The notes: generated from the sequence alone by a model not told the origin. DNA of 64,000 nucleotides from Gnetum montanum (GCA_015680685.1 MNCI01015802.1:418518-482517), one strand, 5' to 3'; shown: positions 1 to 12,385, numbered from the stretch's first letter. A program made the numbers and translations.

Positions 1-172
1 ATCCTCCTTTCGCCTGCCTTGATTGTACAGTAGTAGGGTTTTCCTGATGGATACTAAATGATTGTTCCTCATGCTCTGCATGTTGTTCAGCAGGAACTTG
101 TCCTTCACCTCTCCTAGGTAGTTTGATCACACCTTGAGTAGGACCTTCCTGTTATCCATGTTTTGGGGCCAT
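1..172 (-). pseudogene. Second-ORF start of element A (env position), partial
   Basis: On the minus strand an ATG at 172 follows directly after a pyrimidine-poor tract ending in TAG (gtgattgtag), a plausible 3' splice site. The reading frame begins MAPKHG, meets one TAA at codon 7 (probably a former CAA Gln codon), and is then open for about 50 codons to the window edge. It is rich in Gln and Glu. Element B has the same arrangement at 17541 (AG then MAPKQK), so this is probably the same ORF. The rest of the protein lies outside the window, so its domains cannot be judged here. Confidence 0.5.
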
Positions 173-2301
173 CTACAATCACACGGGACCAATCGTTAGT
201 AAGGTTGTTACCAAAGTTAGGTTACACCTTACTGCTTGCCTTAATAGATTTACTTTATTTCCGTGTGATGTTAATTATTGGAAGAACCATGTCCCCGAAA
301 GATTATAATGTTGAGTCCTTTTTGCTTAGGTGGTTTCCAAATTTAATTTTCTGGTATAGCTAAGGGGATGAAATTGTTTTTGACACATTCTATTCTTAAT
401 TTTACAACTAATTACCCTTAAATATGTCCTTCAGGTGATGATGAATATCAAAAAATTTATGTGCTATTCGGCATGTGCCCCTCCCGCACGACTAAGTTGA
501 ACACTCTGGGTTCAAGTAGGTTTAGATGGAATGAAAATCAGAGTACCAGCGAGTGAGTTATGAATATGAAAGCAAGGGATGTGCAATTGCGAGTTGTAGA
601 GAGGAATTTGAAAAACTTTCCCTACGTGAATAGTTGCAAATGATGTTGATTAGCATAGAGGGGTTATGTATATATATTTGCATTGAAGTTAGGGCACTTA
701 GAGAATGTACCGAATTTTTTTAATATTTCTTTGAAATTAAACGATGTAAACTAAGGACATCTGGATGATTGTTAAAGGGTTCTAGGGTAATTAGATGGTT
801 TGGAAGGCACAAATAATGATCTGTGGGTTTTATCAAGAAGGACCTTGGGTGGTAAAGAAAAAGGTCATGTAAGGGTACATAGGAACGTGATTATTTAGAG
901 GGATAGTGGTAGGGAAAGAAAATTGTTTGAAAATATGCTGAGGGTAAGAAATGGTGTGTGTGAGCTATGTCCTAAGTGAGAATTACAAAAAATTACACAA
1001 GTGGATCCTCCCCAAAGCAGGTTTCAACCTATAATGCCCTTGTGTAACCACACTTAAAGTGTCCATGGGCACTAGAAGGGTTAAATGTAATCTGCACTAA
1101 CTCTACAAAACACACACATGTAAATATCACCGGAATGAGGTAAGAATTCTATGTTACATGGGACACGAGCTATAATTATATGAACAGTGAGATGAGACGA
1201 AGTATAGAAGGGATCATAGAGATTGGGACATGAGGTAATTGACCCAGGGTACAACGAATCCTGCTTGAAAAGCATGATTAACATGTCATTAACCCATCGT
1301 TCCAAGATCAAGACCAAGTCCATCCTTCGAATCAGTGACATCGCATCATTTCATCCCATTATGAACAACTATGAGAGTACCATAACAAGAAGGTGTACGA
1401 TCACTTGATGTTTTGTTCAAGGGAGGAGTGATTTTTGTTTTGTGGAACTTTTCTTTTCATTTTCTTTTCTCTTTCTTTTTTTCTTTTTGAATACTGAATC
1501 TAGAGAAGTCGCCAACCTTCAGGCATGGATGCATGTATTTCTAGTGGGCCCTCCTAGAACAACATTGGATTTTTGAGTGCCCTTTTGATTACTCTTACTC
1601 CCATTTTTCATTAGATCTACAAGGATCTTAGTACAACCACGTTGCATGATAACTCCCACAAACGTCACCAAAGAGAATCCACAAGTCCCCTTGATGTCAC
1701 ATCCTAATCATTTCTTGTTGGTCCATCCTTCTTCATTTTGGGTACAATGAACACAAAATTAATTTTAAGTTTTAAGAATGTTAAGAATATCACTGTACCC
1801 TTGAATAGAACCTCTTATTTGTAGAGTGGATGAGTGGGTGTAATGGGCTCATTGTTCCAAATAATTGATCACTCAAAACTTAGTAACATAGAACACACCT
1901 CAACCAATGAGCCACATGAGTGTTTTATTTGTAGATGAGATTAGTTATAAAAATGTAAAGAGATAAAAAGACAGAGATAAAACAAGAAATTGAAAAATGA
2001 AAAACTGGAAAAAAAAAGTTGTAAAATTAAAGAAAATGAAAAGTATTTATTAATCCTGCTTGCTATTAGAATGGGGGATATCCCTCATAGCTAAACGGTT
2101 GAGGATGGAAAGGATTAATAAATGATGATGGGGATCCTTGCATGTTGGAAATATTGGAACGTGGTCATACTTACCCCATCAGGTTTCACACACCTCATTG
2201 TAGTAAGCATAGTGGGGAAATTTATACGATGTAGTTCCCAGATAACGAGTTAACCCACTATGATATTTAGGACCGTTAGATGGTATGCAAGGATCGGGAT
2301 G
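173..2301 (-). other. Untranslated 3' region of element A
   Basis: No long ORF. On the minus strand it contains a phrase (gtgacatcaaggggact) shared with the 3' UTR of B (near 12920) and C (near 33860), and the block at 1024-997 (cctgctttggggaggatcca) shared with B, C, G and K. A pyrimidine-rich stretch lies at 1437-1490. The small ORFs in this interval show no family similarity. Confidence 0.6.
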
Positions 2302-3915
2302 TTACCTTCCATGACTGTGTTTATTGGGCCGTATTGTTGTTGGAGTGTGAGTTGGTGGCCCTGATGAAGTTACATGAGGTGTTGGGTTCAGAGATAAGGG
2401 TGCACCATAGTGTTGGGCTTGTGCTAAGTTGGAGGATGCAGTGGCCTCAGAATTGTGTTGTCCCTTCTTACAGCCATGTTTAAAGAAGGGATGCTTTTGA
2501 TGTTGCTGAGGTTTCTCACTGTTGTTGGAAGTAGTAGCACAAGTGATGTTCGTGGGTTGTTGTTGTGGTGTAGGTAACTTAGGAACAACTGGTGGCATTG
2601 TGGAAGGAGGGAAAGGATGAGAATGTTGAAAGTTAGGAGGATTATAAGGTGCACAAGGTGGTGGTTGTGTTGAAGGTATGGGCTGATAGTATTGAGGAGA
2701 ATGGTACTGTGGTGAGATAAAGTGCGTTGGCCTAGTTGAAGAAATAGGATGTTGAACAATATAAGTGTTTGGGTTCGGATGATACAAAGGGTGTCTCCAG
2801 TTTAGTGGTGGTCTCCCCCACGACTGGGATTGTTGCCACTGTGATCGAACACAGTATCTCTGTACAAACTCTGGATGTAATGTGTTTCCCCAATACTCAT
2901 GTAAANTTTTGTATAGTTGACCTTGGGTGTACATTCCTAGGGTCTCTCTTGTTTCATTACATAGCCCATCAATGATATGGTACATTAGCCTTTCCTCAGA
3001 AAACCCATGGCTTGGAAAGTTGTTTAACAATGCATAATATCTTTCTAAGGCCATGTTCAAGGGTTCATGTTGTGCTTGTTTCCATCCTTGGATTTGTTTC
3101 CTCAAGGCTGACACTCTTTCATAGGTTTGATATTTTTCGTTAAAGACTTCTACCATTGTTGACCAACATCACATTGAATTTGGTTTTAACGATCTATACC
3201 ATACTTTTGCTTGGCCAACGAGTATCATGGGAAAGAGCTTAAGTTTTTGCCATCCATTATCAATGTTATTCCATGTGCAGGCATCGTAGAAGGCTTGTAA
3301 ATGTTGATATGGGTCTAAATCATAGCCTCCTGAAAAATGGGAAAAGTTGTGTAAATCAAGCCTGGGTAGACAGCTCTCTTTACGATGCCTATGGGAGATT
3401 CGAATAGCCTCTTGTATTGGCATTAGGTTCTTAGTGGCTAGCAGGGGTTCATCATCACTAAGTAGGTTGTGAGTTTGTAAGTTGGGATGATGTTGCCTTC
3501 ATTTATGTTGGTGTTCTTGATTTTCTTTGTGAGCTCAATTTTGAGTTCTATGTCGATCCCTTGAAAGATAGTCAATCGTGTCACAATTTGATGTTGAAGG
3601 AGTAGAGGAAGAGAAGGAATTGTAAAACTCGTTATGACTTTTGTAAGTCTTCCAATCATCCCCAAGTAAGTTCTTGTTAGTTATGGAGAAGGTCCTAGGC
3701 TTTTTGGGCCTCCTCGTTCTATGGGATGTCTCATCCTCACTAGAGGTGTTAGAGTTGGATGACAAGAGTCTTTGAGTATCGTTGGGGTGTTCATAAATAT
3801 AGGGGACTCCTACATAAGGTTGAGTACTCCAATCATCATTGTCATCTAATTCGTTGGTTCTTCAATGAACTGCCTCACCAGATGTGGCATTATTATAGTC
3901 TTGTAGGAGAGGCAT
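2302..3915 (-). pseudogene. gag: Gag of element A, nearly one frame with a few stops
   Basis: One minus-strand frame of about 538 codons from ATG 3915, broken by four stops (in a row near 3855, 3535, 3490 and 3170). The N-terminal part is an acidic/serine-rich segment (LLSSNSNTSSEDE) unlike the N-terminus of B, C, F and G. The central part (about codons 160-330) is a Retrotrans_gag-like domain with the phrases FSGGYDLDPYQHLQAFYDAC and LRKQIQGWKQ that match the other elements. The C-terminal third is low complexity, rich in Pro, His, Gln and Tyr. The zinc-knuckle segment seen in B, C and G is missing, and a single N at 2906 sits exactly where the deletion would be, so an assembly join is possible. 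Family assignment is firm; function is lost. Confidence 0.8.
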
Positions 3916-4036
3916 GGTTGTGAAGCTATGTGTGAATTCATATGTGACTTTTTGTAATTAATTCTTCTTAAAAGATATATCATTAATTCCTATACAGAAA
4001 CCTTGTATGATATAACTAATCTAGATAACTAGCACC

Positions 4037-4055
4037 ATCCCTGGCAACATCGCCA
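4037..4055 (-). promoter_or_regulatory. Primer-binding site of element A (tRNA-Asp)
   Basis: Minus strand reads TGGCGATGTTGCCAGGGAT, one base after the LTR end. It matches the complement of the plant tRNA-Asp 3' end (TGGCGCCGTTGCCGGGGA) except for a few substitutions. Confidence 0.8.
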
Positions 4056-4056
4056 A

Positions 4057-4915
4057 TGATGAGTGGCGAGGTACCCCTACACTCAACCATATGAATACGA
4101 GCATTACACGCGCAATTCGGTCGAACTCCACAGACGGACTAGTTGTAGCATCTAGACAATTAGCCTTAGGTTGCAGTTCGCTGTCTTCCCACCTGGACTA
4201 GTATTAGCATTGTCACATATGGTTTAGTCCAGAGTGAGGTGTATGATGTGGTCTCTAATCTAACGCAACTCCTAAAGGCACTGGAAAGTAATATTAACTA
4301 ATCTAGGAGAGAGAGAGTAAGAGAATCTGAACTAGCCTAAGTGCGATGAGCATCTATTCCTTGATTATCCGTACACATCTTGGACTTTGTGCATGACTAC
4401 CACTGGGATTACCAAGCGCATATCCTAGGTACACTATTGGGTTACCAAGTAGTCACACTTAAATGCTTGTAATCAAGTTGTACTCATTCCGCATTTTAAC
4501 ATGAGCTTAAGGGTGAGAGAGATTAACTAGGAAAGCAGTAAATAACAATTAATTAAATGATTAAACTAAGTGAATGCTGCAATGATGAAGTAATCTCGAT
4601 CTTTATTGCCGGTCATGTGCGTGTCCAAGTACATGACACTCGAATAAAGGATGCCGTACAATTACATTCACCACACTGTGGGCATACACTGGGAAATGAT
4701 TCTAACTCTAAGAAGGGAAAACTGCAAGAGTTTGGCTAAGGGACTAAAAACTAGATGCCTAGAACAAGGAAAGCCATCTCTTATTTATAGAAATTGAGGC
4801 AAGCTGCGATATTGCGTATACGATATCGCGTCATCTACGATACCGCGGATGTAATATCGCGGGTGCATTATCGTGGGTGCGTTATTGCAGTTGTCAACAA
4901 ATTCATGACTCATCA
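4057..4915 (-). repeat. 5' LTR of element A
   Basis: 859 bp with terminal TGATGAG...CTCATCA (read on either strand because the ends are inverted). U3 contains about six degenerate copies of a GATATCGCG-type unit between 4805 and 4890, followed by a TATA box (CTATAAATAAG on the minus strand, 4790-4780). The U5 end carries the family signature tgagtgtaggggtacctcgc. The PBS abuts it on the left, so this is the 5' LTR. Confidence 0.9.
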
Positions 4916-5178
4916 ACAACTAACTCAAAATGGAATACACCTCAATGTTCATAGCATTTGTGTGCATGTCATAAGTGCATATAACACATTAGTCCATAAG
5001 TTAGAAGTGTAGCAAGTGTACCTCATAAAATCATATAAGTGATAGGACCAATATGACACACACATGTGCACAAGCACACACAAAACCATAGCTAGCATAA
5101 GCAACTACATAAGAAACATTATTCCCTTACGAAAGATAAAATGTGTTCCTACTTTAACACATCTAGCCTTAAGCCCTG
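4916..5178 (-). repeat. 3' LTR of element J, left fragment
   Basis: Aligns with 23663-23912 in the intact J LTR (shared phrases such as cctcaatgttca and cacattagtccata). Its left end was removed by insertion of A, and its right end is interrupted by B after CCCTG. The matching right fragment is 21618-21836. Confidence 0.8.
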
Positions 5179-6108
5179 TGATGATTCATCATTAGTTGGC
5201 TACGTCGATGAGGCCTTGTTGACATAGCTGACTGCGTTGTTGAGGCCCCGTCAACACATCTTGTCCTACGTCGATGAGGCCTCATTGATGAAATATTTGT
5301 CTGTCCCTTATAAATATGCACCTATCAGTTGCATTTATGGGGAGTCCAGATTTTAGTAGTTGCAAAGCTCTTGCATTTTTTCCATTTGAAAGTTATAATT
5401 TTTTCCTTGAGTGCCCGTAATAGGAGCCATTGAGTGTACAAATCTTTATTCGAGCATTGTTGTACTTGAGCACGATAGTGTGTGTGACAATAAAGATGAG
5501 CTTTCTGATAAACCTTGTAGCACTTTAGATGGATTAGCTATTTTATTTATGCATTTAATGTTTTCAATTATTTATTAAATGCTTTCAATTATTTATCAAA
5601 TATTTTCTAGTTTTTATGTTAATGAGATAATTAAGTAAGATAGATTAGACATATAAGTACGACCACTTCAAGTGTAACACATATTTTCTTGGTAATCCCA
5701 GCATCATTATTGCTTGGTATTCCCAGTAGCATAGTGCTTGGTCGCCTAGCAGTAGATACATCGGTTTAGGATGTGTACGGAAAGTGGGAATAAATACTTA
5801 TGTTAGGATTAGTTAAATAGTAGTTAATTAATTAATTTAGATTAGTTAATCAAATTCCTTTTACCTAAAATTCGAGCACCCAAAATATAAAATACAAAAT
5901 GATAAAAATCGGATGCCTCAGTTACACTTAACCATACCAATGTACATCACAAGTGTAATTGGGAGGACAATAATTAACCTTAAGGCTAGCTTCACTTCCT
6001 AAAGGGCTAGTGCAATGGAAATGATAAAGTTTGAGGAATTCGACCGAGTCAAGTGTGAATGCTTTGTGACTCATATGGTTGGATGTAGGGGTACCTCGCT
6101 GCTCATCA
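5179..6108 (+). repeat. 5' LTR of element B
   Basis: 930 bp, TGATGAT...CTCATCA. U3 module: three units around cgtcgatgaggcc/ttgttgaggcc at about 5200-5285, containing the near-palindrome GATGAGGCCTCATTGATGA. The TATA box is TATAAATA at 5309-5316. The last 40 bp carry the family U5 signature (tgtaggggtacctcgct). Confidence 0.9.
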
Positions 6109-6109
6109 T

Positions 6110-6128
6110 TGGTGTCGTTGCCAAGGAC
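6110..6128 (+). promoter_or_regulatory. Primer-binding site of element B (tRNA-Asp)
   Basis: TGGTGTCGTTGCCAAGGAC, one base after the LTR. It differs from the tRNA-Asp complement mainly by C/T and G/A transitions. Confidence 0.85.
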
Positions 6129-6262
6129 TTTGTTTGTGGAACGTGCACTATTTAGGTTTAAGTGGATATCACTAATATCGTTGTATGAACCTAAAATTCA
6201 ATAACATTTCCACTATATATAAATTATAAAAGCACATTGACAATTTTATTTTGTTTTACAAA

Positions 6263-8700
6263 ATGTCTTCTTCTTCTTGTAAGCCTGAAGACACTAAACT
6301 ACCAGTCCCATAGGAATGCAAGGTAGTATACACTCATGTAGATGAGTTTGTGTCAAATTTCACCTTCATCCTACATTAGGATGAATAGATGTGATGGCGT
6401 GATATGGAGGACAATGTCATTTTACCCCTTGATAGATCTATGCCCATAATGCTATTTAAAACCCTTAAGAAGTTGGGCATAGTAGATCTTCATGAAAAGT
6501 ACATTGTGGATGGATATGAAACTCATAACTATTGTCCCACTGAAACATAACGTAAGTGAGATAAACATCATGAGAGACTCCATGAAGTTACAAAGGGGAA
6601 ACATTATACTAACCCCTTGTTTTTACTAGATCAAGAGGACAATGAGGATCCTTCCTTGGAAGGTTCTCAACATGAAGATTCTCCACCCCTTGTCACTAAT
6701 GGTGAGGGTGTGAACTTGACCCTGCGATCAACTATTCATAAATCGGGTTCAAGGAAGAGTGATAGCCAAGGTAGGGATTTGGGTGAACATTGCAATAACA
6801 AGGGATCTAATGGTGGAGATCGTAAAAAGCATAAGAGTGGTGGTGGACACTATGGTGGTGGTGGTGGTCCACCTTCCTCTTCATCCTCTTCATCCAATTC
6901 TGAACATTCCTCTTCATCTAAAAGTTCTCATGAAAGCTATCGTCAAAAAAACCATGATGAAGGTGATCGATGAAATAACAATGACTGTGAGGGCCGCCAA
7001 AATCGAAGGGGTGGCCAAAACCATCATCAGCATCATCAACGTAGCAACAATGATGAACCTTTACTAGCACCTCGAAGTATGCTTAACATTGTAGAGGCAA
7101 TGAAAATCCCAACTAGGCATATGAAAGATAGTCAAATCAAGTGCCTAGATATGAATAATATCCCAAGATTTGAGGGGGGATACAATTCTAATCTGTAGAC
7201 ACCTCTACAAGCTTTTCAAGATGCCTATGCCTTATAGAACATTGAGAATGAGTGGCAGAAACTCAAGCTTTTCCCAAGGACGCTCATTAAGAAAGCTGAA
7301 AGTTGATACCTGTCCTCAGAATCGGAATCTATCCAAAAATGGAGTACCATGTTAGAATTATTCAATGACAAATATCAAACATACTCTGGAGTGTCTAATC
7401 TAAGAAGGAAAATCCAAGGCTGGAAATAAGGAGCACATGAACCCTTGGATGTTGCCATGGGCTGATTATATTCACTCTTACATAGATGCCCTGGTCATGG
7501 TTACTTTTAGAGGGAATAACTTTGCTACATCATAGATGGGCTCAGGGCAGAAACAAAAAGAACTCTTGGGGTGTATGTCCAAGGAAGGTTGTCTGAAATG
7601 AGAGCTCATCAAATTCAAAGGCTAATTGAGTAGGTAGTAAAAGAAGAAGGTGAGTTATGAAAAAGGGAGATTGCTAAAGAGTATAATAAAGATCCATCCA
7701 TTAGAAAATGAGAGGTCTAATTTTGCGACGAGGAGAAGTCATCACTTGATAAAGTGGTGAACAGAAAGACCTTGCTTATCCAAAAATCTATTTTTAACAT
7801 TTTAACCAAGGTTGACAAGTTATGGGAATCTTTGAATGAAAAGTTTCAAACCACTTTGAAGATTGCTAAAGAATCCAAAGAGCAAAATAGTGATCGTAAT
7901 CATAGATGGCGAAAAGAAGCTGAATGTGCCTACCAAAGAGGTAAGGGCAAAGCTGTTGCAGTAGAGGAAGTTGTGGAATTTGACTCTGATGATGAAACTG
8001 AATGTGACATCTATCAATATGAACATCCAAAGGGATGCTGCCTTGTGATGTCACAGTTACAAGAATCTGGAGTGTATGCATTAAATCCTTGCCTAGCACA
8101 TAGACAAGCTCCAAGACGATTACCTTACCCTCAAGGTAGCCCAAGGTAGTTCCACCAACAATAACAAGCTTACTACCCACATGGAACTCCTTCACAACCT
8201 TATGAACAGTACCAATAGTGGTACCAACCACAATCATGGGGAATGCCACTGCCAAGGCAGTAGTACCCTTATAGGAAACTAGATCCATACAGGTACTATG
8301 TTTAGCAACCTATCTCTCCTAGAAGTTTGGCAAGTCATGCACCATTCTAGCATCACTATTACCCTCCAGAGTACCATTGAATACATTGATCATCTACTCG
8401 AGGGAAAAACTCATATCCATATCCTTATCATCCTCCACATCTCTATGCACCTACACCTCCATCTTCAATTTAGTTACCTTCTGCTCCATCCATGCAAGGT
8501 GAAATTCCTCCACAGCCATAGCAATGAAATGCTACAAGGGTTGTACACTCACAACCAGTTTTTCAACCAAGTGGTCTGTATAATCGATTAAGGAAATGAC
8601 CTTTATTCCAACCTAGTAGTCCTCTCTAGCCCTCACAACTTACTTTAGCTAATCACCCTGTATCTCTAGTACCCTCATCCTTTGCATCAAATACCTTCAA
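6263..8700 (+). pseudogene. gag: Gag of element B
   Basis: Starts MSSSSCKPED after the leader, and one frame can be followed for about 800 codons through roughly 25 stops. Domains in order: an N-terminal conserved block (FTFILH...MWRDMEDNVILPLDR), a Gly/Ser/His-rich linker with GGGG and poly-Ser (about 6830-6960), a Retrotrans_gag-like domain (FEGGYNSN to TLGVYVQGRLSEM, about 7070-7600), a charged segment, and a zinc-knuckle-like motif CDIYQYEHPKGC (about 8008-8043) whose second Cys has become Tyr. A Pro/Gln/Tyr-rich tail leads into protease. It would form the particle core. Many stops replace Gln codons. Not functional. Confidence 0.85.
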
Positions 8701-8716
8701 GCACCCTTTAAACCAA

Positions 8717-9280
8717 GTGCCACCTAGGATCTGCATTGTAATGCTAACTCATGATTTTTCTGACTGGATTAAGGCTAGCAACATTTCTACAAAAATATTT
8801 GATCTAGGAAGTCCACTCATCTTTCTACAGATTGTTGGACAAAAGCCATGCAAGGCTCTTCTTGATTGTGGTTTTGGAGTTAACCTCATCTCCCATGATA
8901 TGTACAAAGCCTGGAACCTACCACCTCTTAAGAAGAGCAACATCCATTTAGAATTAATAGACCAATTGATTATGGTCCCTTTGGGATTAGTAGAGGACAT
9001 TGTGACCACAATCTATGGGTGGTCCTATTCTGTTGATTTTCTAGTAATCAAGATGAACAACTGCAAAAGTAACTTTCCCATTATCATGGGAAGGACTTGG
9101 TTAAGCATGGTTGATGCACTAATGGGTATAAGGAACCTATCTCTTGAGATATCTAAGGAGAATGAGTTAGGAAAAATTGAGAAGAAGTGTATTCCATGCA
9201 TCATGTACAACGACAACTGGTGCAATTGTGTGCAAAAGATTTGGTCAATCAAAAGCACATACATTAAGGCATGCAATTAG
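8717..9280 (+). pseudogene. Aspartic protease region of element B
   Basis: Open for 187 codons. Retropepsin-type fold signature: LGSPLIFLQI, then ALLDCGFGVNLIS, and the second conserved element GWSYSVDFLVIKM...FPIIMGRTWLS. The catalytic D-S/T-G reads D-C-G, whereas C and G keep D-S-G, so the active site is altered here. It sits between gag and RT in the usual Ty3/gypsy order; downstream the polyprotein continues through a stop-containing linker (9281-9760). Confidence 0.85.
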
Positions 9281-10470
9281 TGTGCTCAAGAAATTAATAT
9301 TAAACAATGTCTATACATAGTAGCCACAAAGCAGGAGGGCACTTAGTGGCTGATAGTTGATTTAGATAGTAGCATAATATGCATGGAGACAATTGAGAGC
9401 TTAGCTTGTGCATATGTAGAAGGCATGGACAAAATTGAACAAGTCCATTCCCAACTCTCTAATGAAGATGATGATAACTATTGGGGAGAGTTGGAGATCC
9501 CTAATCATTTCAAATAGGAGCCCTTACAACTAAAAAATTTACCAGTCAAAATGGAGTATGCATTTTTAAAGAATGATACACTAGTCATCATTAATGCCAA
9601 ACTTGCTCTTGAACAAAAAGAAAATTTGTTGAAAGTAGTAAATAAATGGTCAATAGCCTTCTCATGGTCATATCCAGAGCTAACAAGAATTGATCCAAGG
9701 ATACGCTAGCACCACATCTACATTGACCTGACCATAAAGCCTAGAAGCTAGACCCCAAATTGAAGCAAATCTTTAAGGAGGAGGTAGAACAACTCCTCAA
9801 GGTGAGGTTTATTTATCCAATCATGGATAGTGAGTGGGTTAGCCCACTCGTTATTGTACCAAGAAAGGGTGATAAATGACGGGCTTGCATTGACTTTAGG
9901 TTGTTAAATATGACAACATTTAACGATCACTTTCCTTTACCATTTGTGGATCAAGTATTAGACACCATATCCGGGCATTGTTATTATAGTTTCTTGGATG
10001 GTTATAATGGCTATAACCAAATCCAAATTTCACTAGAAGACGAAGCTAAGACAACATTCATGAATCCTTGGGGGACTTCTACATACTATAAGATGCCATT
10101 TGGCCTATGCAATGCCCCTGTAACATTTCAACTTTTGGTCCTTAGTATCTTTCAACAAAAAATTGGTAGTGGTATTGAAGTTTTCATGGATGACTTCTCT
10201 ACCTATGGAGCTACATTTGAGCAAGCCTTGGATCGACTTGAGTAAGTACTGAAGAGATGTGTTGAGACAAACCTACGGGTCAATTGGCAAAAGAGTCATC
10301 TCATGGTCCAAGAAGGCATTGTGCAAGGGCATTGAATTTTACAGAAAGGGATTGAGGTAGACCCAGAAAAGATAAAGGTCATCCAAGGAATAACATGCCA
10401 ACCAGAGACCATTATAGATGTTCAGGCATTCCTTGGACACATTGGTTACTACTGGCACTTTATTGAGAAT
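9281..10470 (+). pseudogene. PR-RT linker and reverse transcriptase of element B
   Basis: Linker to about 9760, then RT. Recognisable RT blocks: EEVEQLLKVRFIYPI, SEWVSPLVIV, CIDFRLLN (about 9883), PLPFVDQVLDTISGH, SFLDGYNGYNQI, KMPFGLCNAPVTFQ and the catalytic EVFMDDF (FMDD in place of YVDD, 10183-10194). A frameshift lies near 9755 and stops interrupt the frame at 9878, 10244 and 10334. These blocks match Athila/Tat RTs. Function lost. Confidence 0.9.
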
Positions 10471-10986
10471 TTCTCTAAGATTGAATAGCCGTTGTTAGAA
10501 CTTACAAAGAAAGATGTACCTTTCATTTGGACCAAGGAATGTGAAAACACATTCTAACAATTAAAAGAGAAACTCATAGAAACACAAATCCTATGAGCAC
10601 TAGATTGGTTCAAACCATTCCATATCATGATAGATGCATCTAACTATGCTTTGGAAGCAGTACTCACATAGATGGATAATAAGAAACATCCATATTATAT
10701 CCAATGCATGAGTTGAAGCATTTTTGGAGCATAGTTAAACTACACCACCATGGAGAAGGAATTAATGGTAGTGGTGTATGCGTTAGAAAATTTTAGACAT
10801 TATGTGCTAGGTTACAAAGTATTTGTACATATGGACCACAATGTAATTTTCTTCCTTATGAATAAGCTGACGGTAATCCCTTGTGTTATACAGTGGCTTG
10901 TGATCTTGCAAATTTTTGATCTTACTATGGTGGATCGAAAAGGGATTGAGAATGTAATTGCTGACCATCTTTCTCGCTTAAGATGA
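10471..10986 (+). pseudogene. RNase H of element B
   Basis: Phrases in order: FLGHIGYYWHFIENFSKI, FHIMIDASNYALEAVL (first catalytic Asp), TTMEKELMVVVYALENFRHY (catalytic Glu), VFVHMDHNVIFFLMNK, then VIADHLSRL, the usual end of the RNase H region in Athila-type polyproteins. Five stops upstream of 10750; the last 78 codons are open. Confidence 0.88.
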
Positions 10987-11039
10987 GATAACAAAGAGGA
11001 GGAGAGCTTGCTCTTTGATAAGTTTCTAGAAAAAATCCT

Positions 11040-12320
11040 CTTTACTGGAGCAATAAATGGACAAGCACCTGAAAAAGCAATATGGTATAATGGCATCCTT
11101 ACATATCTTCTTACTCAAGAGATGCCAAAAGACTTGAATTTTAGGAAAAAGTAAAAACTTCTTCATTGGGTCAAATACTTCATGGAAATTAATGGACACC
11201 TTACAAGGTGTGTGTCGATGGCCTAATCCATTGGTGTGTCCCTAATGAAGATCAACTGCACATTTTCCAGGATGCTCATGAAGGACCTTGCGAAGGCCAC
11301 TATGTAGGGACATGCACAACCATAAAAAGCTTGATGGTAGGATACTATGGGCCCACAATCTTTAGGGATGTCCACTAGTTTTTCAAGTCTTGTAAATGTT
11401 GTCAATGTGACAGGGGGATGACTGCTTGTATGGAAGGTTCTCAATAATGCATTTAATCACTTGAACCTTTCAACATATGGGGTGTTGACTTCATGGGTCC
11501 AATCACACCCATGCTTAATGAGAAAGCATATATTATAGTAGTAGTTAATTATTGTACAAAATAGGCTGAAGCGGTAGCCGTTACAGATTGCACATCATCC
11601 ATTGTCGCTAGATTTATACAACAACATATTGATGATAGGTTTGGGGTGCCACGTTCACTAATTTCTGATAATGGAACTCATTTCACAGGTGCCACATTTA
11701 GAAAATTAATGCAACGCTTGGGGGTAGAACATAAATTAACATCACGTTACCACCCCCAAGCCAATATTCAGGTAGAGGTAACCAACCAGGAGATTACAAA
11801 AATATTAATGTGAACCATTAGCAAATATAGGAATGATTGGAGCATAAAGCTTAATGATGCTCTCTGGGCTTACCGATCAACTTGGAAACTTCCTATTGGA
11901 TATTCTCCCTATGAGTTAGTGTATGGGAAACTTCCAATGCTCCTAATTCAATCTGAACTCCTTACACTCTCAACGGTCTATGAACTAAACCTTGACCTAA
12001 GTGTAGCACAAAAGGAAAGATTGATCAATCTGAACATGTTAGACGAAAATTGCTTAGTGGCCTTATCTTTGAATGAAGTAAACAAGGCATTTAGCAAGCA
12101 ATGCCATGACTTTAGAATTAGGAAAGTAAGGTTTCAACTAGGAGATAAGGTCCTCTATTAGAACCTCACACATGTACCTCAAAAGGAAAAATTTCAAACA
12201 TTGTGGGAAGGACCTTATATAATTGATCAAACCTTTCCCTTTGGGGCCATGATAATTTACAAACCTAACAGTTAGTCAATATCCAACAAGTCAAACCTTT
12301 TCTAGAACCAAGACTAGCCA
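11040..12320 (+). pseudogene. Integrase of element B
   Basis: HHCC zinc-binding module: HEGPCEGHYVG (about 11278) and CKCCQC (about 11392). Catalytic core: Asp in GVDFMGPI (11487), Asp in SDNGTHFTG (11667), Glu in VEVTNQEI (11775), giving D(35)E spacing between the last two. C-terminal part includes [19 protein letters not shown], then LGDKVLY and KFQTLWEGPYII. A frameshift near 11205 and several stops break it. No chromodomain, as expected for Athila/Tat. The frame ends with a short tail before the purine tract at 12386. Confidence 0.9.
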
Positions 12321-12385
12321 GTGTAACTATTGCCTCAATAGATGGACACCCATGTTCTATTTTTTGGATCTCCTCCTTCCAACTC

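Larger units (their letters stand above)
1..4915 (-). mobile_element. Athila-type LTR retrotransposon A, gag-only, 3' end outside window
   Basis: Read on the minus strand: 5' LTR (4915-4057), tRNA-Asp PBS, gag (3915-2302), a long untranslated region with the conserved block at 1024-997, then the start of a second ORF at 172. No protease, RT, RNase H or integrase is present between gag and the 3' UTR, so A is a non-autonomous derivative. The base right of the LTR (4916) is the 3' LTR of element J, so A inserted into J. The element's 3' LTR and left target duplication lie outside the window. The assignment to Athila/Tat rests on the PBS and on gag similarity to elements B, C and G. Confidence 0.85.

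Noticed and set aside
163-363. Plus-strand 66-codon ORF with hydrophobic stretch
   Set aside because: Lies antisense to the 3' region of element A; no conserved counterpart and no recognisable domain.
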